Assembly (NCBI GenBank): GCA_030142905.1
Contig: JASJOG010000123.1
Span: 669,501-733,500, forward strand
DNA length: 64,000 bases
Reading direction: 5' to 3'
Source of the DNA: Heliopora coerulea
Lineage: Eukaryota > Cnidaria > Anthozoa > Scleralcyonacea > Helioporidae
The translations under genes and the position numbers were made by a program. Shown piece after piece: positions 25,001 to 35,289 of the stretch. Numbering within the stretch: the stretch's first letter is position 1; each line of letters begins with the position of its first letter. Below the pieces are notes generated by a model. That model did not search any database and was not told the origin of the DNA. It worked only from the letters and a program-made list of their open reading frames with translations.

Positions 25001-27116
25001 CAGTTTAAAGATGGATGATCCCTCGCTCCAAATCTGGGCTACGTTTAGTGGTTTCGCAAACAACTTACAGAACCCACACTTAGGCCGTGCCATGACTCCA
25101 TTGAAAAGACTATGCCCACCGGGATACGAAGATTCTTTCGAGAGCCCAGCGGGCAGAGCTCGACCAAACCCAAGGAACATCTCAAACACACTTGGTAATC
25201 AGAAAGCAGATGTGTTCAGCCGTGAAGGACTCAACGAAATGCACACACATTTTGGACAGTTTGTGGCGCACGACATAGATTTCTCCACCCCCTACGCCAA
25301 TTCGTTGCCAACTGAAAATTTCGCGGTCAGAATACCAGCCGGAGATCCGTGGTTCGACCCCTACTCAACAGGAACCCAGACCATGAGATTCCGACGCTCA
25401 GCGCATGCCGCAAACACTGGAAAACATAATGGTGTACCGAGAGAGCAGGTTCGGAATTCTTGTCTCAATGTAAAACTTTAACACAAAACACTTCAATAGA
25501 CTACTTATCCGCGAATTCCTAGGACGCTTCGCTAATATTCAAATCTTTCTCCCGAAAAAAGGCAACTACAAGGAAGGGTTTTCCCGTGTTCCCAGTTTTT
25601 CCTATAAACCATTTGACCTAATGGGATGATTCTGAAAGTAAAGAATAAAACATAATCCAAAAAACGTCATCTCGTTAGCTTGATATTCAAGTTATAAACA
25701 AGAAAACAGTCTTATTTAACAAGATTATTGGGCATTTATACTAAATGACAGTTAATTTTCGAGTATCAGAATCAGACATTTTAATTGTCAAAAGTGCAAT
25801 TCTTGCGTCGCGTCCATCCCGTTGGCTGCTATTGAATAAAACCCTCGTATAAGAACTATGCCAATTACGCATAATTTCCATTGGTCACTTCAGCCAAGAA
25901 TATTTATGAATATTACCTCAGTTTTCTTCAAGATTTGCAAACATTGTGGCTTTTTTTCTCTTTTTTTTTCCAGGTAAACAAAGTGTCCTCTTTCTTGGAT
26001 CTTTCTGTCATCTATGCATCTGACGATGGACGGGCCCGAGCGCTTCGCTCCGGTATCGATGGCAAGCTCCTTGAAGAACCACAAGGAAACTTAGGTTTTA
26101 ATGGGAAACAACTACCAAACCTAAATCTCCTCGGAGGTCCTCGCGAGAAACTCCTTCTCTCTGGGGATCCACGCGTGAACGTACAACCCGGTCTCATTTG
26201 CTTGCACACGATCTGGGCACGCGAGCACAACTTGGTTTGCGATGAGCTCAAAAAACAACAAAATCTCCAAAACTATGACGACGAAACGTTATTCCAACAC
26301 GCAAGGGCTATCACGCGCGCCAAATGGCAGGCTGTGGTCTGGTACGAGTTTCTGCCAACAGTCATTGGCCTCGATGAATTCCGAAGGATTCCGAAATACC
26401 AAGGCTACAACTCAAGCCTGAACGTTGGTGTGTTTAACGAATTTGCAACGGCTGCCTTTCGATACGGCCACAGTCAGATTGGGAACACGATGTTGCGATT
26501 GGACGAAAAATGGAATATATTGTCCAATGAGGGTAACCTTGACCTACGAGACGCCTATTTCAACCCAGGGCGCGTGCTCGGTGAACAAGGTATTGAACCG
26601 CTTTTGCGTGGTATGCTAAGACAGCAGGCGCAGAATGTGGACACGCTCTTCGTTGATGCAATTCGCAATTTTCTTTTTGGTACCAATACCCAAGGACTCG
26701 ATTTGATGACGTATGGCATTCAGAGAGGGCGTGATCATGGATTGGCCGATTATAACAGTGTGCGCAAGGCACTGGGACTCGAGCCAAAGTCGTCAATTGC
26801 CGACATAACACCGGATATCTCTGTTCAACAAAAACTTTCTAGTCTCTATCGCGATGTCAACGATATCGATTTGTGGGTCGGAGGCCTGGCTGAACCCCAC
26901 CTCCCAGGCGGATGCGTTGGCGAGACGTTTGGAAAAATTATTGCCAAACAGTTTCGAGAACTACGCGACGGCGACCGATTTTGGTTTGAGAATCCCGATC
27001 TCTATCCGACGAAGGATCGATTGACAAAACATCGTGACACTACGTTGGCTGAAGTGATTGCGCGGAACTCAGGGATAGTTTGGAAAGGAAAAACGTTTTT
27101 CACTGACATGCGATAG
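19098..27116 (+). CDS. CRTAC1-like FG-GAP/ASPIC-UnbV protein fused to animal heme peroxidase (5' incomplete)
   Basis: Six exons: 19098-20093, 21128-21247, 22482-22667, 23611-24764, 24978-25448, 25974-27116. All have GT-AG borders and matching phase, giving about 1356 residues plus a missing N-terminus. Order of domains: a cadherin-like (Big_9 type) repeat (exon 1 start, LPAKDYSGEDRFKYFF); seven FG-GAP/VCBS calcium loops of the DxDxDG type (ADYDNDG, ADVDNDG, GDYNKDG, TDLDNDG, ADFDNDG, FDFDNDG twice); an ASPIC/UnbV domain (SLGAKVYLF to GESVAHFGLA); a second cadherin-like repeat (PTPGFTGEDSFDYVVSDG); then a full animal peroxidase of about 537 residues (NNLQNPHLG, GQFVAHDIDF, GDPRVNV, REHN, FRYGHSQIG, IQRGRDHGL). 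Distal Gln and His, catalytic Arg and proximal His are present. Positions equivalent to the myeloperoxidase heme-ester Asp and Glu look like Ala and Val. It probably acts outside the cell, since CRTAC1 and most such peroxidases are secreted, but no signal peptide exon was found. The fusion is seen in frame and phase; its function is unknown. Confidence 0.85.
20094..21127 (+). other. intron with minisatellites
   Basis: Intron between the first two peroxidase-fusion exons. It holds AGTGCCA/AGTGTCAG-type repetition (about 20230-20320), a GTTTGCC(A/G)TAGT repeat (20760-20800) and a five-copy 12 bp unit TTGCCGTTTCTG at 20855-20914. Confidence 0.7.
20855..20914. repeat. 12 bp minisatellite TTGCCGTTTCTG, five copies
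   Basis: Five consecutive perfect or near-perfect copies inside an intron. The open frame through it (VAVS repeats) is a by-product. Confidence 0.9.
21870..22260 (-). mobile_element. tRNA-derived SINE (GAGTCTTGG head) with flanking repeat arms
   Basis: On the minus strand 22065-21990 is a 76-base cloverleaf-like tRNA domain. The acceptor GAGTCTT pairs with GGGGCTC, the A box is TAGCTCAACGGTTAGAGC, the B box is GGTTCGATCCC, and the loop would present anticodon GGT. The domain continues into non-tRNA sequence, so it is a SINE head. A 72 bp flank (21898-21970) is directly repeated at 22143-22214, and 22218-22257 is an inverted copy of part of it. The element sits in an intron of the peroxidase fusion gene. 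Confidence 0.7.
25449..25973 (+). other. intron within the peroxidase domain
   Basis: Separates the two peroxidase exons in phase 0. A long pyrimidine tract (25950-25972) precedes the acceptor. Nothing else recognised. Confidence 0.8.
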
Positions 27117-27755
27117 AATGTCGCTACAAGCGAATAGTTTTGAGTCTGTTCTATCAAACTTGTTTTTCGTTCTTCATGGCGACGTGTCTTCTTGATGTAT
27201 ATAAAATCGGATCTTTTTTACGTGAATAAGAGGAATTAGAATACTAGTACATAAACCGCGTAACCTTTCACGCATTTAGAAATATATTTCCACAACAATG
27301 AGGCAGCTCAAACCAGGCACTAAATCGGCAATTGAGGTAGGAATGATAAAGATTTGACTGATAAATTATAGAGGTCGAGATTCGCTTTTTCAGCGAACGG
27401 CAAACGTGAAATTACCATGTGACCATGATTTTTCCCGCGCAAGCCGTTCGTCGTTTCTATGTGATAGTGTGCAGTTTCACGTTTTGCCATGAACGCCAGA
27501 ATTCTTGTTTTACAATGTGGTTTAATACTTGGAGAAATCTTGGGCAAAATTATCGTTTACATATTGTACAAGACAAAAGGAAGACATTTTCTTTGGTTTA
27601 AAACTTCACAACAACTGCGTCTTTCAACGGTTGTAATCATAACAAGATCGATCGCAATTCAAACAATTTGTGTGAATTGCTTCAGAGCTTGCCTGGTTTG
27701 AATAGTCTTCAAAAGTTTTTCAAATGAGGATTTCAACATATCCTTTGTAGACTCT
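27117..27755. other. intergenic with a small inverted repeat
   Basis: 3' flank of the peroxidase fusion gene. Around 27392-27500, GGCAAACGTGAAATTACC is mirrored by GCAGTTTCACGTTTTGCC, a MITE-like hairpin of about 110 bp. No gene. Confidence 0.5.
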
Positions 27756-28345
27756 AAGCTTGTGCTAAAGTACATTTCATGATTAACCAACACTACTAAA
27801 GTCAACTAGAAAAGTTGACTTGAGTGGGATTACAACTCGCATCTTCAGGTTACCAGACAGCTGTTCTACCAATTGAGCTATCGAGTCTGCTGGGAACAGT
27901 ATGCTCGTTCTTTGTTCGGATTCCGTTAACCCGAAACTTTACGTAATATGAACTGAAAGTTTTTTCATAATAATCTGACACTGCCGAAGTCAACTGAAAA
28001 ATGTTGACTCGGGCGGGATTTGAACTCGCACCTTCGGGACACCTGTCCGCCGCTCTACCTGCTTATGCATCTCAGAGGATGGTTCTGAAACAGAATTGAA
28101 ACACTGCACATCCTCTCATGGATAAGCGTTAAGTTGTCGCGAGAATATCTCGTGCACTTAAGTTAGATAAAAACTCGCCTCCAATCCCTGCGGACTCGAT
28201 AGCTCAACAGGTAGAGTGGAGGGACCGGTGTCCCGAAGGTGCGAGTATGAATCCCGCTCCAGTCGACATATTTCAGTTGACTTCGGCCGCGTCAGATTAT
28301 CATGAAAAACTTTCTGCTCATGTATCTCTGAGGATGATTCTGAAA
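27756..28345. mobile_element. cluster of three tRNA-derived SINE copies (GACTCGATAGCTC head)
   Basis: Minus-strand copies at about 27756-27890 and 27955-28060, and a plus-strand copy at about 28187-28345. The head carries an A box ATAGCTCAACAGGTAGAG and a B box-like GGTGCGAGT(T/A)TGAATCCCGC. The body contains TTTTCAGTTGACTTCGG then AGATTATCATGAAAAA, and the 3' end is TCTGAGGATGATTCTGAAA. The second copy is joined at 28063 to an opposite-strand tail, a chimera like the one at 45160. Confidence 0.75.
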
Positions 28346-30470
28346 ATAACCTAATATAATAGTGGGTATTTTGCAGAAATGTACCACTTAGTTCAAAGTC
28401 TGCTATACTGATAGCAAAAGAATGTACTCATGATCGAGGACTTTAAAATACGAATCAACGATGCCATCTTTTCTTTTGTTTGGGATTGTTGCTTGGGTGA
28501 TTTTCCACCCAGTTTCGTGGTTCCCGCACCCCGTACGACATTCTTACAAAAAGCCTGGTAGAATTTCTTTGGGAAACGATCTTCGCAACTCGCGCACGTC
28601 ATTCTTGGTTGACTTTTTTTCACGCACACAAAATAACAGATAATCAAACGGTTTCCTGTTATGGAAAGAATATGTACAAGCGTGTTTTTCAAAGAGCCGT
28701 CCTCAATTGCAGTCGCCTTGCGGGCTCGCACAATTCTGGAATCTTTGAAAAACACACTCATGCAAATTAAGCTCAAAGTTAACTTGATTAACTGTACTAA
28801 TTCCACGGTCGTAAAGTTAGTTTTCAAGGTAATTGTATCGTGCGAGAATTCAAATGTCCTCTGCTATGTGTGGAAACAGATTAGTTGCTGTTTTGGGCAT
28901 ATGTTCATTCAAAATCATTTTAATGAAAGCTTCAAATGATGACAACAAGATGCTAAGTATTTCACAGAAAACGTGTGAAGAGCTCGTGAAGAAACAAGGC
29001 CATTTCTCGAATGGGAAATTATAAGCAATTGAAGGTACCGGAAAGACCGTTACTGGACATTCAAGCACGACGCCTTGGAACTCAGATGTTGAGAGCTGAT
29101 GGATATCTAAGTTTGTGTAGCTAGACTGTAAGAGCATTTAAACGACCACCAGGTTACTCGTTTAACTCTCGAAAAAGAACAATTCTTACTGAGAGTCGTG
29201 GGAACCGCAGGGTGCATTATCACACCCATTGTGTGTCATTGAATATGGAAAGTGTGTATCATTAAAATCATTGCAATAGAGTGGTTTATTGGCCCTCATT
29301 TAATTTAATCCAACCTTTTAACTTCATCCTGAACACATTAACCGTTGAAACACTCATTCGTATTTTCTAGTTCTTTTAGTGAACCATTGAAGAATAATCA
29401 AAAAACAAAAATTTCCTATTTTCTTGTAAAAGTTGATTTTTACGACCATTTCAGGGTATTTCAAGTAATCCCCAAAAAGTGCCTTTCCAGAACGGTCCTT
29501 GTTAAACGTATGTACCTATATATGCATATCATTAAATCAGTTTCTTAAAACAGACCATAGTGAGAACATGCGCATTTCAAATGTACGTTAAGAAAATGTT
29601 ACTATCAATTATAGTGGTAAGAGATTTCTTCGTACCAAATTTAACCTTTCCGAAACCCTGTCTTCCTATAATTCAGGAGGACACAGGATTAGGATAGCAT
29701 ATACAAGTCGCCTTCTTCTTCGCAACACAAACCAATTTCGCAATCTAAAATAGACTTCCCTTGAGGGTGACTTGCTCAAAGCAGCAGGTTCGTAAAATCT
29801 TCTAGCCAGTTTTGTAGTGAGAAAAGCCTTGGTAGGTGCTTAATCTGTGACGCTGTAGTTAGCCTAGTGTGGTGTTATACATGATTAATTTGGATAAGTA
29901 TTTCATTGGACGTCGAATAAAATCATCGCGAGGCATGATGCGTGAAGGATGTTAAACAGGCTTGTTAAAAAAAATGCTTGCAGCCTTTTCAGTTCTACTT
30001 CGCGTAAAGTTGATGATATACGAGACGATTTTCCACGATTTTTAACGCAACCTTTGTTTCACGGAATATCATGTCTAATACACCATTTGTGAACGATATT
30101 CAACAAAATTCTGCCCCGGCACCATGTTAAGCCAAAAATTAAATTGGTTAACGCTCGTAATAACTAAGCAACCTGGCCATTTTTTAACGTCATAGAAACG
30201 TTTGGAATGTGTGCTATTGGTTTGCATTTACTTACAGATGTTGCTACGCACTATCGGCGAGTCAAAAAAGTAGAACCTTCCAAACACGCTTCTGCGCTGA
30301 ACTAAAATAGAGTACGAGCGCTGCTGCCTAGGCAGAGTTCAGCATACCATTGACATTTATCACTTGAGTAAAAGTTAAAGTAACCCACCAACAGGGTAAC
30401 TGTAGAGCCGGAAGATTTTAGAGCTGTATAAGTCCTGAAAAATCGATGGGCTGGGATCCACCTCCTTTAT
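28346..30470. other. intergenic, no gene recognised
   Basis: Around 28680-28760 an inverted repeat GTGTTTTTCAAAGA / TCTTTGAAAAACAC encloses a GC-richer core and looks like MITE material. The remainder is anonymous AT-rich DNA. Confidence 0.4.
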
Positions 30471-30510
30471 GTTAAACCCCTTCTGGTCGGGAGACATCTT
30501 CCCTTAAGGA

Positions 30511-30735
30511 GTAAAATCGTCCGGCGTTAGCCAGAGTAAAATCATTTCGCGTTAGCCACAGTAAAATCGTCCGACGTTCGCCACAGTAAAATCATGCTGC
30601 GTTAGCCAGAGCAAAACCGTCAGTTGTTAGCAATAATAAAATCGTCTGTCGTTAGCCAGAGTAAAACCGTTTCGCGTTAGCTGGGGTGAATTCGTCCGGC
30701 GTTTGTCAGAATAAAATTAAAAATTCACATATGAA
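30511..30735. repeat. 25 bp tandem repeat, nine copies
   Basis: GTAAAA(T/C)CGT words start at 30511, 30536, 30561, 30586, 30611, 30636, 30661, 30686 and 30711, exactly 25 bp apart. Each is followed by a variable CCGGCGTTAGCCAGA-type half. Single units of the same sequence occur near 21395 and 39565, preceded there by the same TTAACCC-type lead. Copies are too diverged and too close for a CRISPR array. Confidence 0.85.
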
Positions 30736-32040
30736 CCGAAGAGTTAAACGTCAAGATCGACGGTCTAGTTTTGTAATATCCATGGCGCAGCGTTCACCGC
30801 CTTCATCCTCAACCACGTCGAGATCGGTCATCAGATTTTCACTATTGCCACAATGAACTAAGTCAAGTTGGACGGATAGTATGTAGCACCCTTATCCTTA
30901 ATCATGTCAAAATCTACGGATTAGTATGTTCCACCTATATCCTTAGCCATATCAGGATCAACGGTCTTGCATTCACCACTGTCACACTGAACCATAATGG
31001 ACCATGTTAATGTGGATGGACCAGTGTTTACCTTCCTAATACAGACACGCGCCAAGGTCGATGGTCTGGTACACACCTTTAATACTGAGCCATGTTAAGA
31101 TTCACGGATTAGTATTTACCACCCTCATACTGAATCTAGTCCATATGACCATACGAACCAATATGCGGTTGTCATCCGCTGTAGCCGCGTTCACGCCTAG
31201 AAAAACTGGAGCACAAGCGTAACACAAGCATCTCAAGTAGGGCTGGCTTGGTGAGATCTTGCTAAATTTTGGGAAGTTCAGCATTCCATACATTGCTCTA
31301 CAACTTAACAAGCACGATTTTTCCCATTCTATGATTGTCACTCATTCGTAATACAGTAATTCAGTCTACATCGGGTTTTGCACTCGGCCGGTTGCAGCCC
31401 CTCCCCCCCTTCCTTCCTTCACGTCTCCAATTGAAAGTAACTCTCCTATACTTCGGTGAGATTCCTGGTGCAAAAATGTTTGCTTTTTCGTTATGAAGGT
31501 ATACGCTGGCTAAAAAAACCCTACAGAATTGGCTGTTCAACATATCGCCTTAAGATATATGAAATATTAGCATATCAACTTTATTAACATATTTTTTATA
31601 AAAATACAAGATAAATGATATAGCGAGATTCATCCAAAATGACATGTTCCTCAGTATGCATATTCAGTCAGTGAACTCGTAAGATATTAACTTGTTGATA
31701 GCTTGGTTTAGTGAATTATATTGAACCTCGGTAAATAAGACAGTTAACTGCAGCAACATATCAAATTTTCAAAATTTAATAGTTTAGCAAGTTAGCTTAC
31801 CAGGGCAGTATCTAGCGTCAATTTGATTCCGGAAAAACATTTGGGTGCCAAAATTCAAAAAGAAAAAGTATAAAACAAGAAAAAATATTGACATTCTCAC
31901 CAGTTCTTCGGACACTTTAAATAGACGCTAAATAGCCGAGAGTGGAACGACGAGGCCAGCGTTCAAATGAGGGACGCTGGGGTTCATAGATGCGATATAC
32001 AAAAGGCTTCTACAATAGATCTTACATAAAATACACTGAC
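30736..32040. other. intergenic, no gene recognised
   Basis: Between 30750 and 31130 a loose repetition of CACC(G/T)...TC(A/C)ATCTTAA...ATGTC(A/G)AGATC phrases is visible. No coding region. Confidence 0.4.
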
Positions 32041-32083
32041 ACACGCACACACACATATATCTATATCTATCTATACCAATATC

Positions 32084-32132
<49 letters not shown>
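32041..32132. repeat. CA, TATC, TA and TATG microsatellites
   Basis: Compound microsatellite: ACACACAC, then ATCTATAT, (AT)n and (TGTA)n. Confidence 0.9.
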
Positions 32133-32427
32133 ATCTATGTAATATTTAAAAACCAAGGAGTGCTTTATCAGGATTTAAAACACAAGGCAATGGCCGAGTG
32201 TTTTTGACCCGATGAAACACAAACTGCAAGTTTTTTAAATGACTTATGAAATTCACCTCTTAATACACAAATTCGTGAAGAAAGTTTGAAAATTTATCAT
32301 TTGTAAGCCGAAAAAATTGAACTTCTTCTTCACATATAAAGGCATATGTATCTTTATCACATATATAGATCTGACACACTTGATTTTCTTTTGTCTTTTC
32401 CTCATGAATTTTTAATGAATTTTATCC

Positions 32428-32651
<224 letters not shown>

Positions 32652-33294
32652 ACATATAATTTTATAAAATGCTACAATCCATGGTAATATCAAGATGAAA
32701 TGTGCTTGGACTATAAAAAATTTAAAAAACCTCATCTTTTTTAATATCAACTCTGTACAGTCAATTTCAATAGCCTAGAAATGCTTTAATTATCTTCCCC
32801 GATTATCTAAAAAATGACTCTGTAGCAAGGGGGGGAGAGTAAGTTGAGCTGTACTTGTGAACCCCTACCATGATGCTTTGGGATCAGAACCTCAACCTTT
32901 CTTCTAGATAATATGCCTTGCTTACATATACTTATGATGTACCTTACTGACTGTAAAATAAAACTTTAATTGACCATAAGCAACTTTTGCAAGTTGCAGT
33001 GCAAATACTTTACACAAGCATCCTGATACAAGAATAAATAAATACACAAAAAATACTAATTTAATTACCATACTTGTGAAAGAATTTTACAAGAATGATA
33101 TGTGTGCATGAAATAACTTCAAAATCATTTCATTCAAAATAATATGAATAGTCAGTCTTTTTTTCAGACACTGTTTTCCAATGCCAGTTTTGAATGGAAA
33201 TAAAAATGTATGCCATCTAACCTCAATTACATGAGAAGTAATTCTAGGTTATGATTATCCTAGGATTACCTTGTTTCAATGTGATGTTGCTGAC
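32652..33294. other. 3' flank of USP10
   Basis: AT-rich, no repeat or gene recognised. It presumably includes the USP10 3' untranslated region on the minus strand; no clear AATAAA was located. Confidence 0.4.
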
Positions 33295-35289
33295 TTATGT
33301 GGAGATATCACCCCTCCGGTAGTACAGTAAATATGGGTCACGATTTGGCAAAGGGCTGAAGACAAATTTAGTTGGAATTGTTCTTACTTTATCGTCATCT
33401 GCTCTCAACCAACCAACTGCTGGGTGAAAAATATCTGATGTGTAATGGCCACCATGCAAGTTCTTTCCATGGTGATATGTGACTGCAAATAGTTTATACA
33501 TTAGCTGGTTCTTGTTCCTGACTCTGAGTCCCTTAGATATAGTGTCTTGAGGAATGTTCAGTTCGGGATCATAACTGATCTTCTTGGTTAGTTTTTCACA
33601 ACCACTTTTATTCACCACAAACCTCTTCAAATGCAAGATCATAACTACTGGTAAGCTATCTAATGTCCACTTTTTAGATACCTCAACCTCCATCTTCCTC
33701 TTATCACACTGAAAACCTTCAACCTCCTCAACTCTGAAGAAATTATCAAAGGCTTGCTGCACTGTGGAAACTTCACCACGTAGATCCAGCTGTATGGAAA
33801 AGAATGGTTGGATGCTGGCTGACTCTTTTATCCCTTGTTGCAATAAAGATGACCTCAAATACCCACCAAATATCTCAGCCATGGGTGACTTCTGCATTGT
33901 TGACTTACGGGTAACTGTTGACTTATTTCGTGGACCAACTTGTTCCCATTCTCCCATGCTTCCTTCCCTCACCCCTGACTCAGAGTCAGTGCCAGAATGT
34001 TTATTAGGTGCTCCTGGTTCATGTTTTTCTTCTGTAGAAGCAAGTTGTGTTAGCTCTTCATGCAGACCATTAAGAATGCAACTGAGAAATTCTTCAGCAT
34101 CCTCCTGCTTACCTTGATGAGAGAGTGATGTTTTGACCTGTGACAGTAATGCATAAACATATGTGGGTTCAAATGGCATCCCCATGACAACTTCCTGCTT
34201 GCTGCCTTCCTGTGACTTGGTTCCAGACTGCCGTGAAGGCAGCAGGCTGAACTGGCTTGCAAACAATACCAGTGCATCTAGTATTGGGGTTGAGCTTGTA
34301 CCACGGATGGTTTTAAGCCTGAATTTCATGAGAAAATGGTAAAATGATGGGCAAAAAATCAAAACTTGCAGTGTCGAATTAATGTAACACCAATTTCCAT
34401 TGTTCTTCAAACCACGTGGCTGAAGTTGTGGGATTTGATTGGTCAGCTCCGCTTTCTTCAATACATCTGTGAAATAATGGCGAAACTGATCTTTCTGAGA
34501 TATGACATTGTTGCTTAACATTTCATCCTCTGACTTTTTGGGTGATGACTTTGGTGATGGGGAAGCTAAAGGACCCTGTTGCTTACATGAGGATTTTGGC
34601 TTGAAAAGATCAGTCCACAAACTCTTCACTGTATCGTTCTTTGACTCAACCGTCCTTGTGGATGTAGTCATCATTGTTTTTGTACCCACAGTAACTACAT
34701 TGGTTTGATTTACTTCATTTGAGTCCACAGCTAAGTTTGCTGGCGATTCGACCTCAGAAACAGAGGCTTGATATTCTTTGGGCTCAGTGGCCTCCGTTGA
34801 ATTAAATTCCTGGTTCAGGTTTGGCTCATTTGGTAATGATACTTCTTCCTCTGTCGAATTAGTACCAAAACTGCTTGCCGGTAAATCGGAAACTTCGTGC
34901 TCGACCTCCTGTACGTCATATTTGCCACCTGTTTGGCTAGTATTTGACTCAGGAAGATTTGTATCTGCAGCTTCTTCGACGTTACCATCGCTCGAAGAAG
35001 TGTCATCCGCTTGACTTGACACATCGTTGGCGACCACGTTAGCCGATCTTTCCTTATAACAGGAATAGTCGACCTCCTGAGTAAAGTCAGCATCTTTGTC
35101 GTCCTCTGCTTGAGACTGCGTATCAATATCACTGGTGCTTATTTTCACATGTTCATTGTTGAAGGATAGAAAGTCCTCTGGAAACTGGATTGGCGAACAT
35201 TTCAAGCTCTCATCAGAGAAATACAAGAGACGTTCCTTTTCACTGAAGTCCCCAAATGAAATGACTGTCCTACTCTCCATCATAAGCAA
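33295..35289 (-). CDS. USP10: ubiquitin carboxyl-terminal hydrolase 10
   Basis: A 664-residue frame with no intron. In vertebrates USP10 removes ubiquitin from p53, Beclin-associated factors and stalled ribosomal proteins, and binds the stress granule protein G3BP. The N-terminus carries FGDF at residues 12-15, the known G3BP-binding motif, at the same place as in human. Residues 16-290 are acidic and low in complexity, with SLWTDLFKPK (223-232) matching the human SWASLF segment. The catalytic USP domain runs from about 291 to 660: GNWCYINSTLQ with Cys301, QEDAEEFL (395-402), EWEQVGPRNKS (447-457), LHLKRF (552-557), GGHY with His615, WLRADDD with the Asp near 631, and LLYYRR (654-659). It is shorter than human USP10 (about 798) because the disordered part is shorter. 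The start is the first ATG; ATGs at codons 3 and 4 are alternatives. The frame is intact, so it looks functional. Confidence 0.92.
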   Translation of the reverse strand: MLMMESRTVISFGDFSEKERLLYFSDESLKCSPIQFPEDFLSFNNEHVKISTSDIDTQSQAEDDKDADFTQEVDYSCYKERSANVVANDVSSQADDTSSSDGNVEEAADTNLPESNTSQTGGKYDVQEVEHEVSDLPASSFGTNSTEEEVSLPNEPNLNQEFNSTEATEPKEYQASVSEVESPANLAVDSNEVNQTNVVTVGTKTMMTTSTRTVESKNDTVKSLWTDLFKPKSSCKQQGPLASPSPKSSPKKSEDEMLSNNVISQKDQFRHYFTDVLKKAELTNQIPQLQPRGLKNNGNWCYINSTLQVLIFCPSFYHFLMKFRLKTIRGTSSTPILDALVLFASQFSLLPSRQSGTKSQEGSKQEVVMGMPFEPTYVYALLSQVKTSLSHQGKQEDAEEFLSCILNGLHEELTQLASTEEKHEPGAPNKHSGTDSESGVREGSMGEWEQVGPRNKSTVTRKSTMQKSPMAEIFGGYLRSSLLQQGIKESASIQPFFSIQLDLRGEVSTVQQAFDNFFRVEEVEGFQCDKRKMEVEVSKKWTLDSLPVVMILHLKRFVVNKSGCEKLTKKISYDPELNIPQDTISKGLRVRNKNQLMYKLFAVTYHHGKNLHGGHYTSDIFHPAVGWLRADDDKVRTIPTKFVFSPLPNRDPYLLYYRRGDIST

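Noticed and set aside
28393..28827. 144-codon minus-strand frame
   Set aside because: It runs through MITE-like inverted repeat sequence (28680-28760) and shows no family signal.
30511..30735. CRISPR array
   Set aside because: The repeat has no separate unique spacers, the units are contiguous at 25 bp and diverged, and the genome is animal.
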